Position numbers and translations under genes: made by a program | The notes under the pieces: generated by a model | Database searches by the model: none | What the model was told of the DNA's origin: nothing | Seen by the model: only the letters and a program-made list of their open reading frames with translations | Part shown: positions 1 through 13,900 of the stretch, piece by piece | How positions within the stretch are numbered: the first letter of the stretch is position 1 | Layout: every line of letters begins with the position of its first letter | Origin: Halomonas borealis | GTDB taxonomy: Bacteria > Pseudomonadota > Gammaproteobacteria > Pseudomonadales > Halomonadaceae | DNA length: 64,000 bases | Assembly (NCBI RefSeq): GCF_004798905.1 | Contig: NZ_SDMO01000011.1 | Span: 1 to 64,000 of the forward strand | Reading direction: 5' to 3'

Positions 1-35
1 CAGGGGCCTGCCCGAGCCCCGCACCCGACGACGTG

Positions 36-66
36 AAAGCCGAGCCTCCGGGCTCGGCTTTCTTGT
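36..66 (+). terminator. Rho-independent terminator of a gene left of the window
   Basis: An 11-bp perfect stem (36-46 with 51-61) around a TCCG loop runs into a short T-rich stretch. It reads as the terminator of a plus-strand gene that ends just outside the window. The 190 bases that follow (67-257) hold no gene I can support. Confidence 0.75.
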
Positions 67-257
67 GCCTGGCTATGTCGAAGAGGCGGTCGGGCAGGCG
101 AGAGGGCGATGCCGCGTCGGTCGCGGAGGAGGCGATGTCGGCACAAGGCGACATATTGGCCTAACGGCCGGGGTTTCTATGCTGGCCGAGCGCTTTCAGG
201 CAGGCTAGGCTGTGGGAGCAACCACCCGGAAACGAGACATCTCAGGAGGAGAGTTTC

Positions 258-497
258 ATGACGACCCAATCGATGCTGCGCAAGATCGCTCTCGCAAGCT
301 TCATCGGCATGATGGCCTTCGGCTTGGCGGCCTGTGAGGAGGAGGGGCCGGCTGAGCAGGCTGGAGAAAACATCGATGAGACCATGAACGATGCCGGTGA
401 AAGCATGGATGAGACCATGGACCAGGCTGGTGAGTCCGTCGAGGAGATGGGCGAGAACGTCGAGGAAACTGCCGACGAGGCCGATTCAGGGTACTGA
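258..497 (+). CDS. Small acidic lipoprotein with 11-residue repeats
   Basis: This 79-residue protein has a lipoprotein signal: MLRK, a hydrophobic stretch and the lipobox LAAC with the lipidated cysteine at residue 26, so it is probably anchored in a membrane. The mature part is very acidic and made of three back-to-back 11-residue units (35-45, 46-56, 57-67) of the pattern AGEx-hydrophobic-DET, with a partial fourth. Such 11-mers suggest an amphipathic helix. A strong ribosome site (AGGAGGAG) precedes the ATG and a terminator follows directly, so the gene is monocistronic. Small entericidin-like or stress lipoproteins are the nearest idea, but I do not recognise the family and assign no function. 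Confidence 0.75.
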   Translation: MTTQSMLRKIALASFIGMMAFGLAACEEEGPAEQAGENIDETMNDAGESMDETMDQAGESVEEMGENVEETADEADSGY

Positions 498-532
498 GTG
501 ACCTTGGCGCCTCGGGCGTGAGGCGTGACGCG

Positions 533-566
533 AGGAAAGGCCGGGCGAATGCCCGGCCTTTCCTGT
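533..566 (+). terminator. Terminator after the small lipoprotein gene
   Basis: A 14-bp perfect stem (533-546 with 551-564) around the loop GAAT ends in CCTTTCCT. It lies 35 bases after the lipoprotein stop and separates that gene from birA. Confidence 0.8.
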
Positions 567-656
567 TACGGCCTCATGCCAGGGAGATGACCTTGAAATT
601 TCCGGCGGCGCGGCAGTTCCGCTAGAATGAGGCTTTTTCCCGGCTGGGGCGCGTGC

Positions 657-1637
657 ATGACCATTGGTGACCTGATCCGCCTGTTGAGCGACGGCGAATT
701 CCATTCCGGCGAACAGCTGGGCGAGCGGCTGGGCGTGTCTCGTGCCGCCGTCTGGAAACAGTTGCGCAAGCTGGAATCGCTGGGTATTCCCATGGAGGCG
801 GTCAAGGGGCAGGGGTATCGCCTGGCCGAGCCCATGGAGCTGCTCGATGGCGCCGCGATCGTCGCCGGCCTGTCGCGGGAGGTGCGTCAGCACGTCAATC
901 GCTTGTTCGTCGAGGAGACGCTGCCCTCGAGCAACTCGTTCCTGCGCGAGCGCTTCGAGCAGGGCGCGGGGCATGGCGAGGTCTGCCTCGTGGAGCAGCA
1001 GAGTGCCGGCAAGGGGCGCCGTGGACGAACCTGGGTGACCCCCTGGGGGCGCACCCTGATGTTCTCCATGGGTTGGCGAGTGGAATCCGGTGTGGCGGCC
1101 CTCGAGGGCCTCAGCCTGGCCGTCGGCGTCGTTCTGTCACAGGTCCTGGAGCGTCACGGGGTGCGTCCGCGCCTCAAGTGGCCTAACGACGTGTTGATGG
1201 AGACGGAGGAGGGGCAGCTAGGCAAGCTGGCGGGTATTCTGGTCGAACTGAGCGGTGACGCGACCGGCCCCTGCGAGCTGGTGGTCGGCATGGGCATTAA
1301 CGTCGATCTTCCCCACACCTTCCGGGAGGGTATCGAGCAGCCGGTAGCCGCCGTGCGCGACCAGGCGCCGGGGCTGTCGCGCAACCAGCTGGCCGTGGAG
1401 CTGCTCGATGGGCTAATGCCGCTGTTGGCCGACTTCGAGCACCGGGGTTTCGCCGCCTGGCAGGAGGCCTGGAACGCGCGCCATGCCTTCGAGGGGCGCG
1501 AGGTGGAGGTGATCCGCGGCACGCGTCGCGAGTCGGCGGTCGCCGAAGGGGTGGATGAGGCCGGTAATTTGTGGGTGCGCCGCGAGGGTAAGCGGGAGCG
1601 TCTCGCCGGCGGCGAGATCAGCGTGCGGGGGCGCTAA
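657..1637 (+). CDS. birA: Bifunctional biotin-protein ligase / biotin operon repressor BirA
   Basis: BirA activates biotin to biotinyl-AMP and transfers it to the biotin carrier of acetyl-CoA carboxylase; the bacterial long form also represses biotin synthesis genes. The 326-residue protein begins with a winged-helix DNA-binding domain (HTH around residues 17-36), followed by the catalytic domain with the biotinyl-AMP loop GKGRRGR (118-124) and the KWPNDVL motif. I chose ATG 657 because it begins the HTH domain directly; an in-frame ATG at 627 adds ten non-conserved residues and overlaps a TAGAAT that could be a -10 box. The stop codon overlaps the coaX start by one base, so the two are co-transcribed and translationally coupled. 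Confidence 0.95.
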   Translation: MTIGDLIRLLSDGEFHSGEQLGERLGVSRAAVWKQLRKLESLGIPMEAVKGQGYRLAEPMELLDGAAIVAGLSREVRQHVNRLFVEETLPSSNSFLRERFEQGAGHGEVCLVEQQSAGKGRRGRTWVTPWGRTLMFSMGWRVESGVAALEGLSLAVGVVLSQVLERHGVRPRLKWPNDVLMETEEGQLGKLAGILVELSGDATGPCELVVGMGINVDLPHTFREGIEQPVAAVRDQAPGLSRNQLAVELLDGLMPLLADFEHRGFAAWQEAWNARHAFEGREVEVIRGTRRESAVAEGVDEAGNLWVRREGKRERLAGGEISVRGR

Positions 1638-2476
1638 TGATCCTGGATCTGGATATCGGCAATACCCTCTCCAAGTGGCGGCTCAAGGACGTCGAGAGTA
1701 GCGAGATCCGCTCTCGAGGTGCGGTCTGGACGCGAGAGGAGTGGCGCCCCGGGGCCGACATCCCCGACCTGGACGTGGTGGAGGCGGTGAGGATCTCCAG
1801 CGTCGCGCGCCAGGCGGTGCTGGCCCGAACCGTGGCCCTGTTGCAGCGTCGGGTGCGCCACGTGTATGTGGCGCGCTCCGAGCCCGAGGCGTTGGGGGTC
1901 AGCAACGGCTATCAGGAGCCGCGGCGGTTGGGAGTAGATCGCTGGATGGGCGTGCTAGCCGGCTATCAGCTGGCCGGAGGCTGCTGTGCCGTCGACTGCG
2001 GCAGCGCCATCACCGTGGACTTCGTGCTCCCCGGGGGGCGGCATCTAGGTGGTTATATTCTGCCTGGACTGAGGCTGATGAAGGAAAGCCTGAAGCTCGG
2101 CACCCGCAATGTGGCGATCGATCCGGACAGCGAGGCCGACGCCCTCCTGGCGCCGGGCGAGCGAACGGTGGAAGCCGTCAATCACGGCATCTACATGGCG
2201 GCGGTGAGTGCCGTGAATCGTATCTACAGCGAGGTCTGCGATCGTGAGGGGGTAGCGTTGCCGCTGCTGCTGACCGGCGGTGATGCCCGGGTGGTATCGC
2301 GGGGCGTGCAGGTTCCACATGCGGTCTGGCCGGACATGGTGTATGGCGGGTTGGAAGCCAGCTTTCCACTGACGGCCGCAGAGCGCGCGGGGCGGATGTC
2401 TGGCGCGCCGGTGGTGCCTGGTCGGGTGCCGCTGGAAAAGATACGCGCGGGCCTTGCGTTCTCTATGATGCTTTGA
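1637..2476 (+). CDS. coaX: Type III pantothenate kinase
   Basis: CoaX phosphorylates pantothenate, the first step of coenzyme A synthesis, in the cytoplasm. The 279-residue protein has the ASKHA-fold signatures expected for this class: DIGNT at its start, the GVDRWMG segment near residue 100 and the CGSAITVDF motif that follows. It is unrelated to the E. coli type I kinase CoaA. The ATG overlaps the birA stop (TAATG), the usual birA-coaX pairing in pseudomonads and relatives. No SPOR-domain gene follows; the tRNA promoter begins about 80 bases downstream. Confidence 0.95.
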   Translation: MILDLDIGNTLSKWRLKDVESSEIRSRGAVWTREEWRPGADIPDLDVVEAVRISSVARQAVLARTVALLQRRVRHVYVARSEPEALGVSNGYQEPRRLGVDRWMGVLAGYQLAGGCCAVDCGSAITVDFVLPGGRHLGGYILPGLRLMKESLKLGTRNVAIDPDSEADALLAPGERTVEAVNHGIYMAAVSAVNRIYSEVCDREGVALPLLLTGGDARVVSRGVQVPHAVWPDMVYGGLEASFPLTAAERAGRMSGAPVVPGRVPLEKIRAGLAFSMML

Positions 2477-2553
2477 CACAATGCGTCGCGTTCTAGGGAG
2501 GAAGGCGCGCCGAGGCCGCTGCACTTCGCCAAGAAGATTGGTAAAACAATCAC

Positions 2554-2581
2554 TTGACACCTAGAGCTGGAGCGGTAAAAT
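2554..2581 (+). promoter_or_regulatory. Promoter of the Tyr-Gly-Thr tRNA operon
   Basis: A perfect -35 box TTGACA (2554-2559) and a -10 box TAAAAT (2576-2581) are 16 bases apart, and the first tRNA begins 13 bases after the -10 box. This is a strong sigma-70 promoter for the three-tRNA unit. Confidence 0.8.
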
Positions 2582-2593
2582 GCTCCGCCAGTT

Positions 2594-2677
<84 letters not shown>

Positions 2678-2725
2678 GGTTTGGTCGCACTTGTTAAGAC
2701 GAGTGGTGGCAGCAAGAGCGGGCAG

Positions 2726-2799
<74 letters not shown>

Positions 2800-2811
2800 A
2801 GCTAAGTTTTT

Positions 2812-2886
2812 GCTCATGTAGCTCAGGGGTAGAGCACACCCTTGGTAAGGGTGAGGTCGACGGTTCAAATCCGTCCATGAGCTCCA
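2812..2886 (+). tRNA. tRNA-Thr (anticodon GGT)
   Basis: The acceptor arm GCTCATG pairs with CATGAGC, with discriminator T and encoded CCA. The anticodon loop TTGGTAA carries GGT at 2844-2846. It lies 12 bases after tRNA-Gly and is last in the operon before a terminator. Confidence 0.97.
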
Positions 2887-2891
2887 AATTG

Positions 2892-2922
2892 AGAAGGCGA
2901 GCGTAGGCTCGCCTTTTCTTTT
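2892..2922 (+). terminator. Terminator of the Tyr-Gly-Thr tRNA operon
   Basis: The stem AAGGCGAGC (2894-2902) pairs with GCTCGCCTT (2907-2915) and is followed by TTCTTTTT. It occupies the place where many relatives have tufB. Confidence 0.85.
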
Positions 2923-2957
2923 TCCCCGGCCGGTGCCGTTCAGGATCGGAAATGGGG

Positions 2958-2986
2958 TTGTCAGTTCGGGTGGCATTCGCTATGAT
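2958..2986 (+). promoter_or_regulatory. Promoter of tRNA-Trp and probably secE-nusG
   Basis: TTGTCA (2958-2963) and TATGAT (2981-2986) are separated by 17 bases. The next gene is tRNA-Trp. No terminator is visible between tRNA-Trp and secE, so the transcript may continue into secE-nusG. Confidence 0.75.
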
Positions 2987-3036
2987 GGCGCCCGCTGTCG
3001 CTGAGGTCTCCCGCAAAGGGTGGCCGCGGAAGCAAC

Positions 3037-3112
<76 letters not shown>

Positions 3113-3185
3113 GTCTTCCCCAGGCTGGTGAGATTTCTTGTATCTTTCATGTTTCGATTGCCGCACCTTGAGGAGTCTCGTTTTT

Positions 3186-3554
3186 ATGAAACATAACGCC
3201 GAGGTGCAGGAGTCGCGCCACGACGGGCTCAAGTGGGCGGTGGTCGTCATTCTGCTGGTTCTTGCCGTGGTCGGTAATACCTATTTTGCCGATCAGGCGC
3301 TGCTTTACCGTGTGCTTGGCGTCGTCGCCTTGAGTGTGGCGGCGGCGGGGGTGGCGCTGACCACCACCAAGGGACGTGAGCTTGTCGAGCTGGCTCTCAG
3401 TGCCAAGAAGGAAATTCAGCGCGTCGTCTGGCCGACCCGCCCCGAGACCGTGCAGACCACCGGCATCGTGCTGGCCGCCGTCGTGGTCGTGGGGCTGGTT
3501 CTGTGGCTCATCGACACGCTTCTTGGCTGGGCCATGTCCGGCGTCATTGGTTAG
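3186..3554 (+). CDS. secE: Preprotein translocase subunit SecE
   Basis: SecE is the small essential clamp subunit of the SecYEG channel in the inner membrane. The 122-residue protein has three hydrophobic segments, as in E. coli: two near residues 15-65 and the conserved last one after the amphipathic helix [15 protein letters not shown], the SecE family signature. ATG 3186 has an AGGAG ten bases upstream; an in-frame start at 3138 would add 16 unlikely residues. It lies eight bases before nusG, the standard arrangement. Confidence 0.95.
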   Translation: MKHNAEVQESRHDGLKWAVVVILLVLAVVGNTYFADQALLYRVLGVVALSVAAAGVALTTTKGRELVELALSAKKEIQRVVWPTRPETVQTTGIVLAAVVVVGLVLWLIDTLLGWAMSGVIG

Positions 3555-3562
3555 GAGTCTTC

Positions 3563-4096
3563 ATGTCCAAGCGTTGGTACGTCGTTCACGCCTACTCCGG
3601 CTTCGAAAAGCATGTCATGCGCTCGCTCACCGAGCGCGTGAAGATGTACGGCATGGAGGATCGCTTCGGCGAGATTCTGGTGCCGACCGAAGAAGTCGTC
3701 GAGATGCGTGACGGCAAGCGCCGCAAGAGCGAGCGCAAGTTCTATCCCGGCTATGTGCTGGTCGAGATGGAAATGCACGACGAGACCTGGCATCTGGTCA
3801 ACGAGACGCCTCGAGTCATGGGTTTCATCGGCGGCACCAAGGAAAAACCGGCGCCGATCACTCAGAAAGAGGCCGATGCCATCCTCAGTCGCGTCAAGGA
3901 CGGCACCGAGAAGCCGCGGCCCAAGACGATGTTCGAGCCGGGGCAGTCCGTGCGCGTCGTCGACGGCCCGTTTGCCGACTTCAACGGCGTCGTCGAGGAA
4001 GTCAATTACGACAAGAGCCGCCTGCAGGTCAGCGTGCTGATCTTCGGGCGAGCTACGCCGGTCGAGCTGGAGTTTTCTCAGGTCGAGAAAGAGTAA
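3563..4096 (+). CDS. nusG: Transcription termination/antitermination factor NusG
   Basis: NusG binds the RNA polymerase clamp, suppresses pausing, and links polymerase to Rho or, through ribosomal protein S10, to the ribosome. The 177-residue protein has the N-terminal NGN domain (starting [15 protein letters not shown]) and a C-terminal KOW domain with [16 protein letters not shown] near residues 128-143. I chose ATG 3563, which has TTAGGAG upstream and matches the family start; a longer in-frame start overlaps secE. Confidence 0.97.
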   Translation: MSKRWYVVHAYSGFEKHVMRSLTERVKMYGMEDRFGEILVPTEEVVEMRDGKRRKSERKFYPGYVLVEMEMHDETWHLVNETPRVMGFIGGTKEKPAPITQKEADAILSRVKDGTEKPRPKTMFEPGQSVRVVDGPFADFNGVVEEVNYDKSRLQVSVLIFGRATPVELEFSQVEKE

Positions 4097-4121
4097 CCGG
4101 CTCGCCGCGCCGAGATTCGTG

Positions 4122-4142
4122 ACGGCCGCCCATGGCGGCCGT
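4122..4142 (+). other. Hairpin between nusG and rplK
   Basis: ACGGCCGCC (4122-4130) pairs perfectly with GGCGGCCGT (4134-4142) around a CAT loop. There is no T tract, so it is more likely a processing or attenuation element of the nusG-rplK spacer than a full terminator. Confidence 0.5.
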
Positions 4143-4188
4143 CTTCACCGGGGAGCCGCAAGGCGCTATCACCCATCTGGAGTAAATC

Positions 4189-4620
4189 ATGGCCAAGAAA
4201 GTACAGGCTTACATCAAGCTGCAGGTCGCAGCCGGTAAAGCCAATCCGAGCCCGCCCGTGGGTCCCGCCCTGGGTCAGCACGGCGTGAACATCATGGAGT
4301 TCTGCAAGTCGTTCAACGCCGAGACGCAGAACCTCGAGGCGGGTCTGCCGACCCCCGTGGTGATCACCGTCTATTCCGATCGCAGCTTCACCTTCGTCAC
4401 CAAGACGCCGCCCGCCGCCGTCCTGCTGAAGAAGGCCGCTGGCATCAAGTCCGGCTCCGGTGAGCCGAACAAGACCAAGGTCGGCACCGTGACTCGTGAG
4501 CAGCTCGAAGAGATCGCTCAGGCGAAAGAGCCGGACCTGACGGCCGCCGATCTCGACGCCGCGGTGCGTACCATTGCCGGTAGCGCCCGCAGCATGGGCC
4601 TCAACGTGGAGGGTCTCTGA
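4189..4620 (+). CDS. rplK: 50S ribosomal protein L11
   Basis: L11 (143 residues) binds the GTPase-associated region of 23S rRNA at the base of the L7/L12 stalk and is needed for RelA activation during starvation. The N-terminal segment has the proline-rich [15 protein letters not shown] motif around residues 20-34, and the C-terminal RNA-binding domain ends the protein. It is two bases from rplA, with which it forms the L11 operon, normally repressed by L1 binding to the mRNA leader. Confidence 0.97.
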   Translation: MAKKVQAYIKLQVAAGKANPSPPVGPALGQHGVNIMEFCKSFNAETQNLEAGLPTPVVITVYSDRSFTFVTKTPPAAVLLKKAAGIKSGSGEPNKTKVGTVTREQLEEIAQAKEPDLTAADLDAAVRTIAGSARSMGLNVEGL

Positions 4621-4622
4621 TC

Positions 4623-5315
4623 ATGGCTAAGCTTACTAAGCGTGCACAGCAGATTCGCGAGAAGATCGAGCCGAACAAGGCGTATTCCCTCGAGGAAGCC
4701 GTGGCCCTGCTCTCCGAGCTGTCCACCGTCAAGTTCAACGAGTCCCTGGATGTTGCCGTTAACCTCGGTGTCGATCCGCGTAAATCCGACCAGGTCGTGC
4801 GTGGCGCTACCGTCATGCCGAACGGTACCGGCAAGGACGTGCGTGTCGCCGTCTTTACCCAGGGTGCCAACGAAGAAGCCGCCAAGGAAGCCGGTGCCGA
4901 TATCGTCGGCATGGACGACCTGGCCGAGCAGGTCAAGAAAGGCCAGCTCGACTTCGACGTGGTCATCGCCTCGCCGGACGCCATGCGCGTCGTCGGTCAG
5001 CTGGGTCAGATCCTGGGTCCGCGCGGCCTGATGCCGAACCCCAAGGTCGGCACCGTGACCCCGGACGTGGCCACTGCCGTCAAGAATGCCAAGGCCGGTC
5101 AGGTGCGTTTCCGTACCGACAAGAATGGCATCATCCACGCCACTCTCGGCAAGGTCGACTTCGATGCCGACGCGATTCGCGGCAACCTCGAAGCCCTGAT
5201 CGCCGATCTGCGGAAGCTCAAGCCGAGCACTTCCAAGGGCGTGTATTTCAAGAAGATCTCCGTGTCCACCACCATGGGTCCGGGTCTGACCGTCGATCAC
5301 GCCGCGTTCGTTTAA
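4623..5315 (+). CDS. rplA: 50S ribosomal protein L1
   Basis: L1 (230 residues) forms the mobile L1 stalk that helps release tRNA from the E site, and acts as translational repressor of its own rplKA mRNA. The sequence is full length and typical, with the conserved segment [15 protein letters not shown] in the second half and the C-terminal TMGPGL. It starts two bases after rplK. The L10 leader region follows. Confidence 0.97.
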   Translation: MAKLTKRAQQIREKIEPNKAYSLEEAVALLSELSTVKFNESLDVAVNLGVDPRKSDQVVRGATVMPNGTGKDVRVAVFTQGANEEAAKEAGADIVGMDDLAEQVKKGQLDFDVVIASPDAMRVVGQLGQILGPRGLMPNPKVGTVTPDVATAVKNAKAGQVRFRTDKNGIIHATLGKVDFDADAIRGNLEALIADLRKLKPSTSKGVYFKKISVSTTMGPGLTVDHAAFV

Positions 5316-5329
5316 CGCCGCGATCGACA

Positions 5330-5584
5330 CGAGCAAGAACTTTGCGGTCCCCGTGCACGGCGTCGATGAGAGCCGGCGGGGCACCGTCAAAGACCGCAGG
5401 TGCCGCCTCGTCCTAGAGGCGGCTTAATCGCCCCTCGGGGCCGCCTGCGCAGATGGTGTGGCCGCCAGATATCTGGTGGGCACCATCACCCAGGACCCCC
5501 GGCAGGCGCCTCGATGGCTCGGCCGGGGGAGATGGTAACCACCGGAATCCTCTGCGGAGATTCCGGCACGAAGGAGTGATCACC
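5330..5584 (+). promoter_or_regulatory. Ribosomal L10 leader (rplJL autoregulation)
   Basis: The 270-base gap between rplA and rplJ is rich in base-paired segments, including GCCGCCT/AGGCGGC (5402-5424) and the palindrome CAGATATCTG (5465-5474). In gammaproteobacteria this spacer carries the L10-leader RNA, to which the L10-L7/L12 complex binds to repress translation of rplJ and rplL. Position and structure fit; exact limits are approximate. Confidence 0.6.
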
Positions 5585-6088
5585 GTGCCACTAGCACTCG
5601 AAGGCAAGAAGGCCATTGTTGCCGAGGTCAGTGAAGCGGCCAAGGATGCTCTCTCCGTCGTCGTTGCCGATTCTCGTGGCGTCCCGGTCAGCAAGATGAC
5701 CGACCTGCGCAAGCAGGCCCGCGAGAATGGCGTGCAGATCCGTGTTGTCCGCAACACCCTGGCACGCCGCGCCCTCGAAGGCACCCAGTGGGAGTGCCTG
5801 AACGAGACCTTCGTGGGTCCGACTCTGCTGGCCTTCTCTACCGAGCATCCGGGCGCCGCCGCCCGTCTGTTCAAGGAGTTCGGCAAGTCCGAGGAAGACT
5901 TCGAGGTCAAGGCGCTGGCATACGAAGGCGAGTTCATCCCGGCGAGCGATCTCGACCGCCTGGCGACCCTGCCGACTCATGACGAGGCCATCGCCAAGCT
6001 GATGTCCGTCATGAAAGAGGCGTCTGCCGGCAAGCTGGTTCGTACCCTCGCCGCGCTGCGTGACCAGAAGGAAGACGAGGCCGCCTGA
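5585..6088 (+). CDS. rplJ: 50S ribosomal protein L10
   Basis: L10 (167 residues) is the base of the ribosomal stalk: its N-terminal domain binds 23S rRNA and its C-terminal helix holds the L7/L12 dimers. The start is a GTG at 5585 that follows an AAGGAG and begins [15 protein letters not shown], as in other L10 proteins; an upstream in-frame ATG at 5453 would translate the leader. It is followed after 89 bases by rplL and is expected to be repressed through the leader upstream. Confidence 0.95.
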   Translation: MPLALEGKKAIVAEVSEAAKDALSVVVADSRGVPVSKMTDLRKQARENGVQIRVVRNTLARRALEGTQWECLNETFVGPTLLAFSTEHPGAAARLFKEFGKSEEDFEVKALAYEGEFIPASDLDRLATLPTHDEAIAKLMSVMKEASAGKLVRTLAALRDQKEDEAA

Positions 6089-6177
6089 ACGGCGAGCTCG
6101 ACCCCTTCTCGCGAATCGAATATTGAATCACCGAGCCATCGGTCCGCCGAGGCTCCCGCAAAGTTAGGAACGTGAAA

Positions 6178-6549
6178 ATGGCACTGACCAAAGAAGACAT
6201 CATCAACGCCGTCGCCGACATGACCGTGATGGAAGTCGCCGAGCTGATCGAAGCGATGGAAGAGAAGTTCGGCGTGACCGCGGCTGCCGCCGTCGTCGCT
6301 GGCCCGGGTGGCGGCGAAGCCGCTGTCGAAGAAGAGCAGACCGAGTTCGACCTGGTGCTGACCGCTGCCGGCGACAAGAAGGTCAATGTCATCAAGGCCG
6401 TCCGCGAAATCACCGGCCTGGGCCTGAAGGAAGCCAAGGGCGCCGTCGACGGCGTGCCGGCTACCCTGAAGGAAGGCATGTCCAAGGAAGACGCAGACGA
6501 AGCCAAGACCAAGCTGGAAGAAGCCGGCGCGAGCGTGGAGCTCAAGTAA
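6178..6549 (+). CDS. rplL: 50S ribosomal protein L7/L12
   Basis: L7/L12 (123 residues) forms the flexible stalk dimers that recruit and activate translational GTPases. The N-terminal dimerisation domain, an alanine/glycine-rich hinge (around residues 38-50) and the C-terminal domain with [20 protein letters not shown] are all visible. I chose ATG 6178, which starts MALTKEDII; a GTG two codons earlier is in frame but less well placed relative to AGGAA. Confidence 0.96.
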   Translation: MALTKEDIINAVADMTVMEVAELIEAMEEKFGVTAAAAVVAGPGGGEAAVEEEQTEFDLVLTAAGDKKVNVIKAVREITGLGLKEAKGAVDGVPATLKEGMSKEDADEAKTKLEEAGASVELK

Positions 6550-6584
6550 TCCTTGTGCCCATGGCTTCACGCGCTGCGTAAGCT

Positions 6585-6703
6585 TCCATGGCTGGTGGCG
6601 GGACACCCGCTGCCGGCCTTTTTCTGTTGTCGCTAGGCGGTTCGCCCTTCGGGCCTCCGCTAGCCGAATTCCGACGGCGAGCCTCCCTCCGGGGGCTTGC
6701 CGT
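6585..6703 (+). promoter_or_regulatory. Structured rplL-rpoB spacer, probable attenuator
   Basis: The 233-base rplL-rpoB gap has three hairpins in a row: an imperfect one ending in TTTTT (about 6590-6623), one with arms GCTAG/CTAGC-like pairing (6632-6664), and one with ACGGC/GCCGT ends (6674-6703). In E. coli the same spacer holds a partial terminator and an RNase III site that set the ratio of ribosomal protein to polymerase mRNA; the same role is likely here. Confidence 0.55.
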
Positions 6704-6782
6704 CAGCGCCTGACGGAGCCGCGTCCGTCGGGTGGCGCCGACACGCATCGGTCACCCATGGTGAACAAGCTGGGGAATACAG

Positions 6783-10862
<4,080 letters not shown>

Positions 10863-10948
10863 GGCTGCCGCTAGGCGCTTCGCAGTAATGACGGTCCGCG
10901 GGGGCGTGCGCGCCCCTGCCCATGACAACTCCGCAACGGAGCCGACCC

Positions 10949-13900
10949 ATGAAAGATTTGGTGAAAGTCCTCAAATCGCAGTCTCAGTCCGACGAGTTCG
11001 ACGCGATCAAGATCACGCTGGCGTCGCCGGACATGATTCGCAGCTGGTCCTTTGGCGAGGTCAAGAAGCCAGAGACCATCAACTACCGTACCTTCAAACC
11101 GGAACGGGATGGCCTGTTCTGCGCCAAGATCTTCGGCCCGGTGAAGGATTACGAGTGCTTGTGCGGCAAGTACAAGCGCATGAAGCATCGTGGCATCATC
11201 TGCGAGAAGTGCGGCGTAGAGGTCACCAAGGCCGCCGTGCGTCGTGAACGCATGGGTCACATCGAGCTGGCAAGCCCGGTCGCGCACATCTGGTTCTTGA
11301 AGTCGCTGCCGTCGCGCATCGGCATGTTCCTGGACATGACCCTGCGCGACATCGAGCGCGTGCTGTACTTCGAGAGCTTCATGGTCGTCGATCCGGGCAT
11401 GACCACGCTCGAGCGCGGCCAGCTGCTCAACGACGAGCAGTACTTCGAGGCCCTCGAGGAGTTCGGTGACGACTTCGATGCCCGCATGGGTGCCGAGGCC
11501 GTCCAGGCGATGCTCAAGGATATCGATCTCGAGGAAGAGATCGAGCGTCTGCGCGAGGAGATCCCGCAGACCAACTCCGAGACCAAGATCAAGAAGCTGT
11601 CCAAGCGCCTCAAGCTGCTGGAGGCCTTCCAGGGCTCCGGCAACGACCCGGCGTGGATGGTCATGGAAGTGCTGCCGGTGCTGCCGCCGGACCTGCGTCC
11701 GCTGGTGCCGTTGGACGGTGGTCGCTTCGCGACCTCGGATCTCAACGACCTGTACCGTCGCGTGATCAACCGCAACAACCGTCTCAAGCGGCTGCTCGAT
11801 CTCAACGCGCCGGACATCATCGTGCGCAACGAGAAGCGCATGCTGCAGGAAGCGGTCGACGCGTTGCTCGATAACGGCCGCCGCGGCCGCGCCATCACCG
11901 GATCGAACAAGCGTCCGCTGAAGTCGCTGGCCGACATGATCAAGGGCAAGCAGGGTCGCTTCCGTCAGAACCTGCTGGGCAAGCGTGTCGACTATTCCGG
12001 CCGTTCGGTGATCACCGTGGGCCCGACCCTGCGCCTGCACCAGTGTGGCCTGCCGAAGAAGATGGCGCTCGAGCTGTTCAAGCCGTTCATCTACTCCAAG
12101 CTGCAGTCGCTGGGCTACGCCTCGACGATCAAGGCCGCCAAGAAGATGGTCGAGCGTGAGCTGCCGGAGGTGTGGGACATCCTCGCCGATGTCATCCGCG
12201 AGCATCCGGTGCTCTTGAACCGCGCCCCGACCCTGCACCGTCTCGGCATCCAGGCCTTCGAGCCGCTGCTGATCGAGGGCAAGGCGATCCAGCTGCACCC
12301 GCTGGTGTGCGCCGCCTACAACGCCGACTTCGACGGTGACCAGATGGCGGTCCACGTGCCGCTGACCCTGGAAGCCCAGCTCGAAGCCCGTGCGCTGATG
12401 ATGGCCACCAACAACGTGCTGTCACCGGCCAACGGCGAGCCGATCATCGTGCCGTCCCAGGACGTGGTGCTGGGTCTGTATTACATGACCCGCGAGCGCA
12501 TCAACGCCAAGGGCGAGGGCATGGTGCTCTCCGATCTCAATGAGGTCGAGCGCGCCTTCGGTACGCAGAGTGTCGACCTGCACGCCCGCGTCAAGGTGCG
12601 CCTCGATGAGGTGGCCATCGACGAGGAGAGCGGCGAGCGGACCGAGACCCGCAAGATCTACGACACCACCGTGGGTCGTGCGCTGCTGTTCCGCATCCTG
12701 CCCGAGGGCGTGTCCTTCGAGCTGATCGATCAGCCGATGAAGAAGAAGGCGATCTCTCAGCTGATCAACGAGGTGTATCGCTGCGCCGGCCTCAAGCCCG
12801 CGGTGATCTTCGCCGACCAGCTGATGTACACCGGCTTCCGCATGGCCACCTGGTCCGGCGCCTCCATCGGCGTCAACGACTTCGTCATCCCGGATGCCAA
12901 GGCCGAGATCGTCGAAGGCGCCGAGGAAGAGGTCAAGGAAATCGAAGACCAGTTCTCCTCGGGTCTGGTGACCGCGGGCGAGAAGTACAACAAGGTCATC
13001 GATATCTGGGCGCGCGCCAACGACCAGGTCGCCAAGGCGATGATGACCGGTATCTCCAAGGAGAGCGTGATCGACCGCGAGGGCAACGAGGTCGAGCAGG
13101 ACTCCTTCAACAGCGTCTTCATCATGGCCGACTCCGGCGCCCGGGGTAGTGCCGCCCAGATCCGCCAGCTGGCGGGCATGCGTGGCCTGATGGCCAAGCC
13201 GGACGGCTCGATCATCGAGACCCCGATCGTCGCTAACTTCCGTGAGGGTCTGAACGTACTCCAGTACTTCATCTCGACCCACGGCGCGCGTAAGGGTCTG
13301 GCGGATACGGCACTCAAGACCGCCAACTCCGGTTACCTGACGCGTCGCCTGGTCGACGTGGCCCAGGACATGGTGATCACCGAGGCCGATTGCGGCACCG
13401 AGAATGGCCTGACCCTGCACCCGGTCATCGAGGGCGGTGACATCATCGTCTCGCTGGCCCAGCGCGTGCTCGGCCGTGTGGTCGCCCAGGACGTCGTCGA
13501 TCCCGAGAGCGAAGAAGTGCTGATCGAGCGTGGCACGTTGCTCGACGAAGCCTGGTGCGCCGAACTCGACACCATGGGTGTCGACGAAATCGTGGTGCGC
13601 TCGACGATCAGCTGTGACACCAGCCACGGCGTGTGCTCGTCCTGCTACGGCCGCGACCTGGCGCGTGGTCATCAGGTCAACGTCGGCGAGTCCGTGGGCG
13701 TCATCGCCGCGCAGTCGATCGGTGAGCCGGGTACCCAGCTGACCATGCGGACCTTCCACATCGGTGGCGCAGCTTCTCGTGCCTCCGCGGTGGACAGCGT
13801 CCAGGTCAAGCACGGCGGCAAGGTGCGCCTGCACAACATCAAGCACGTCGAGCGTGGCGACGGCAAGCTGGTCGTGGTCTCGCGCTCCAGTGCCCTGGCC

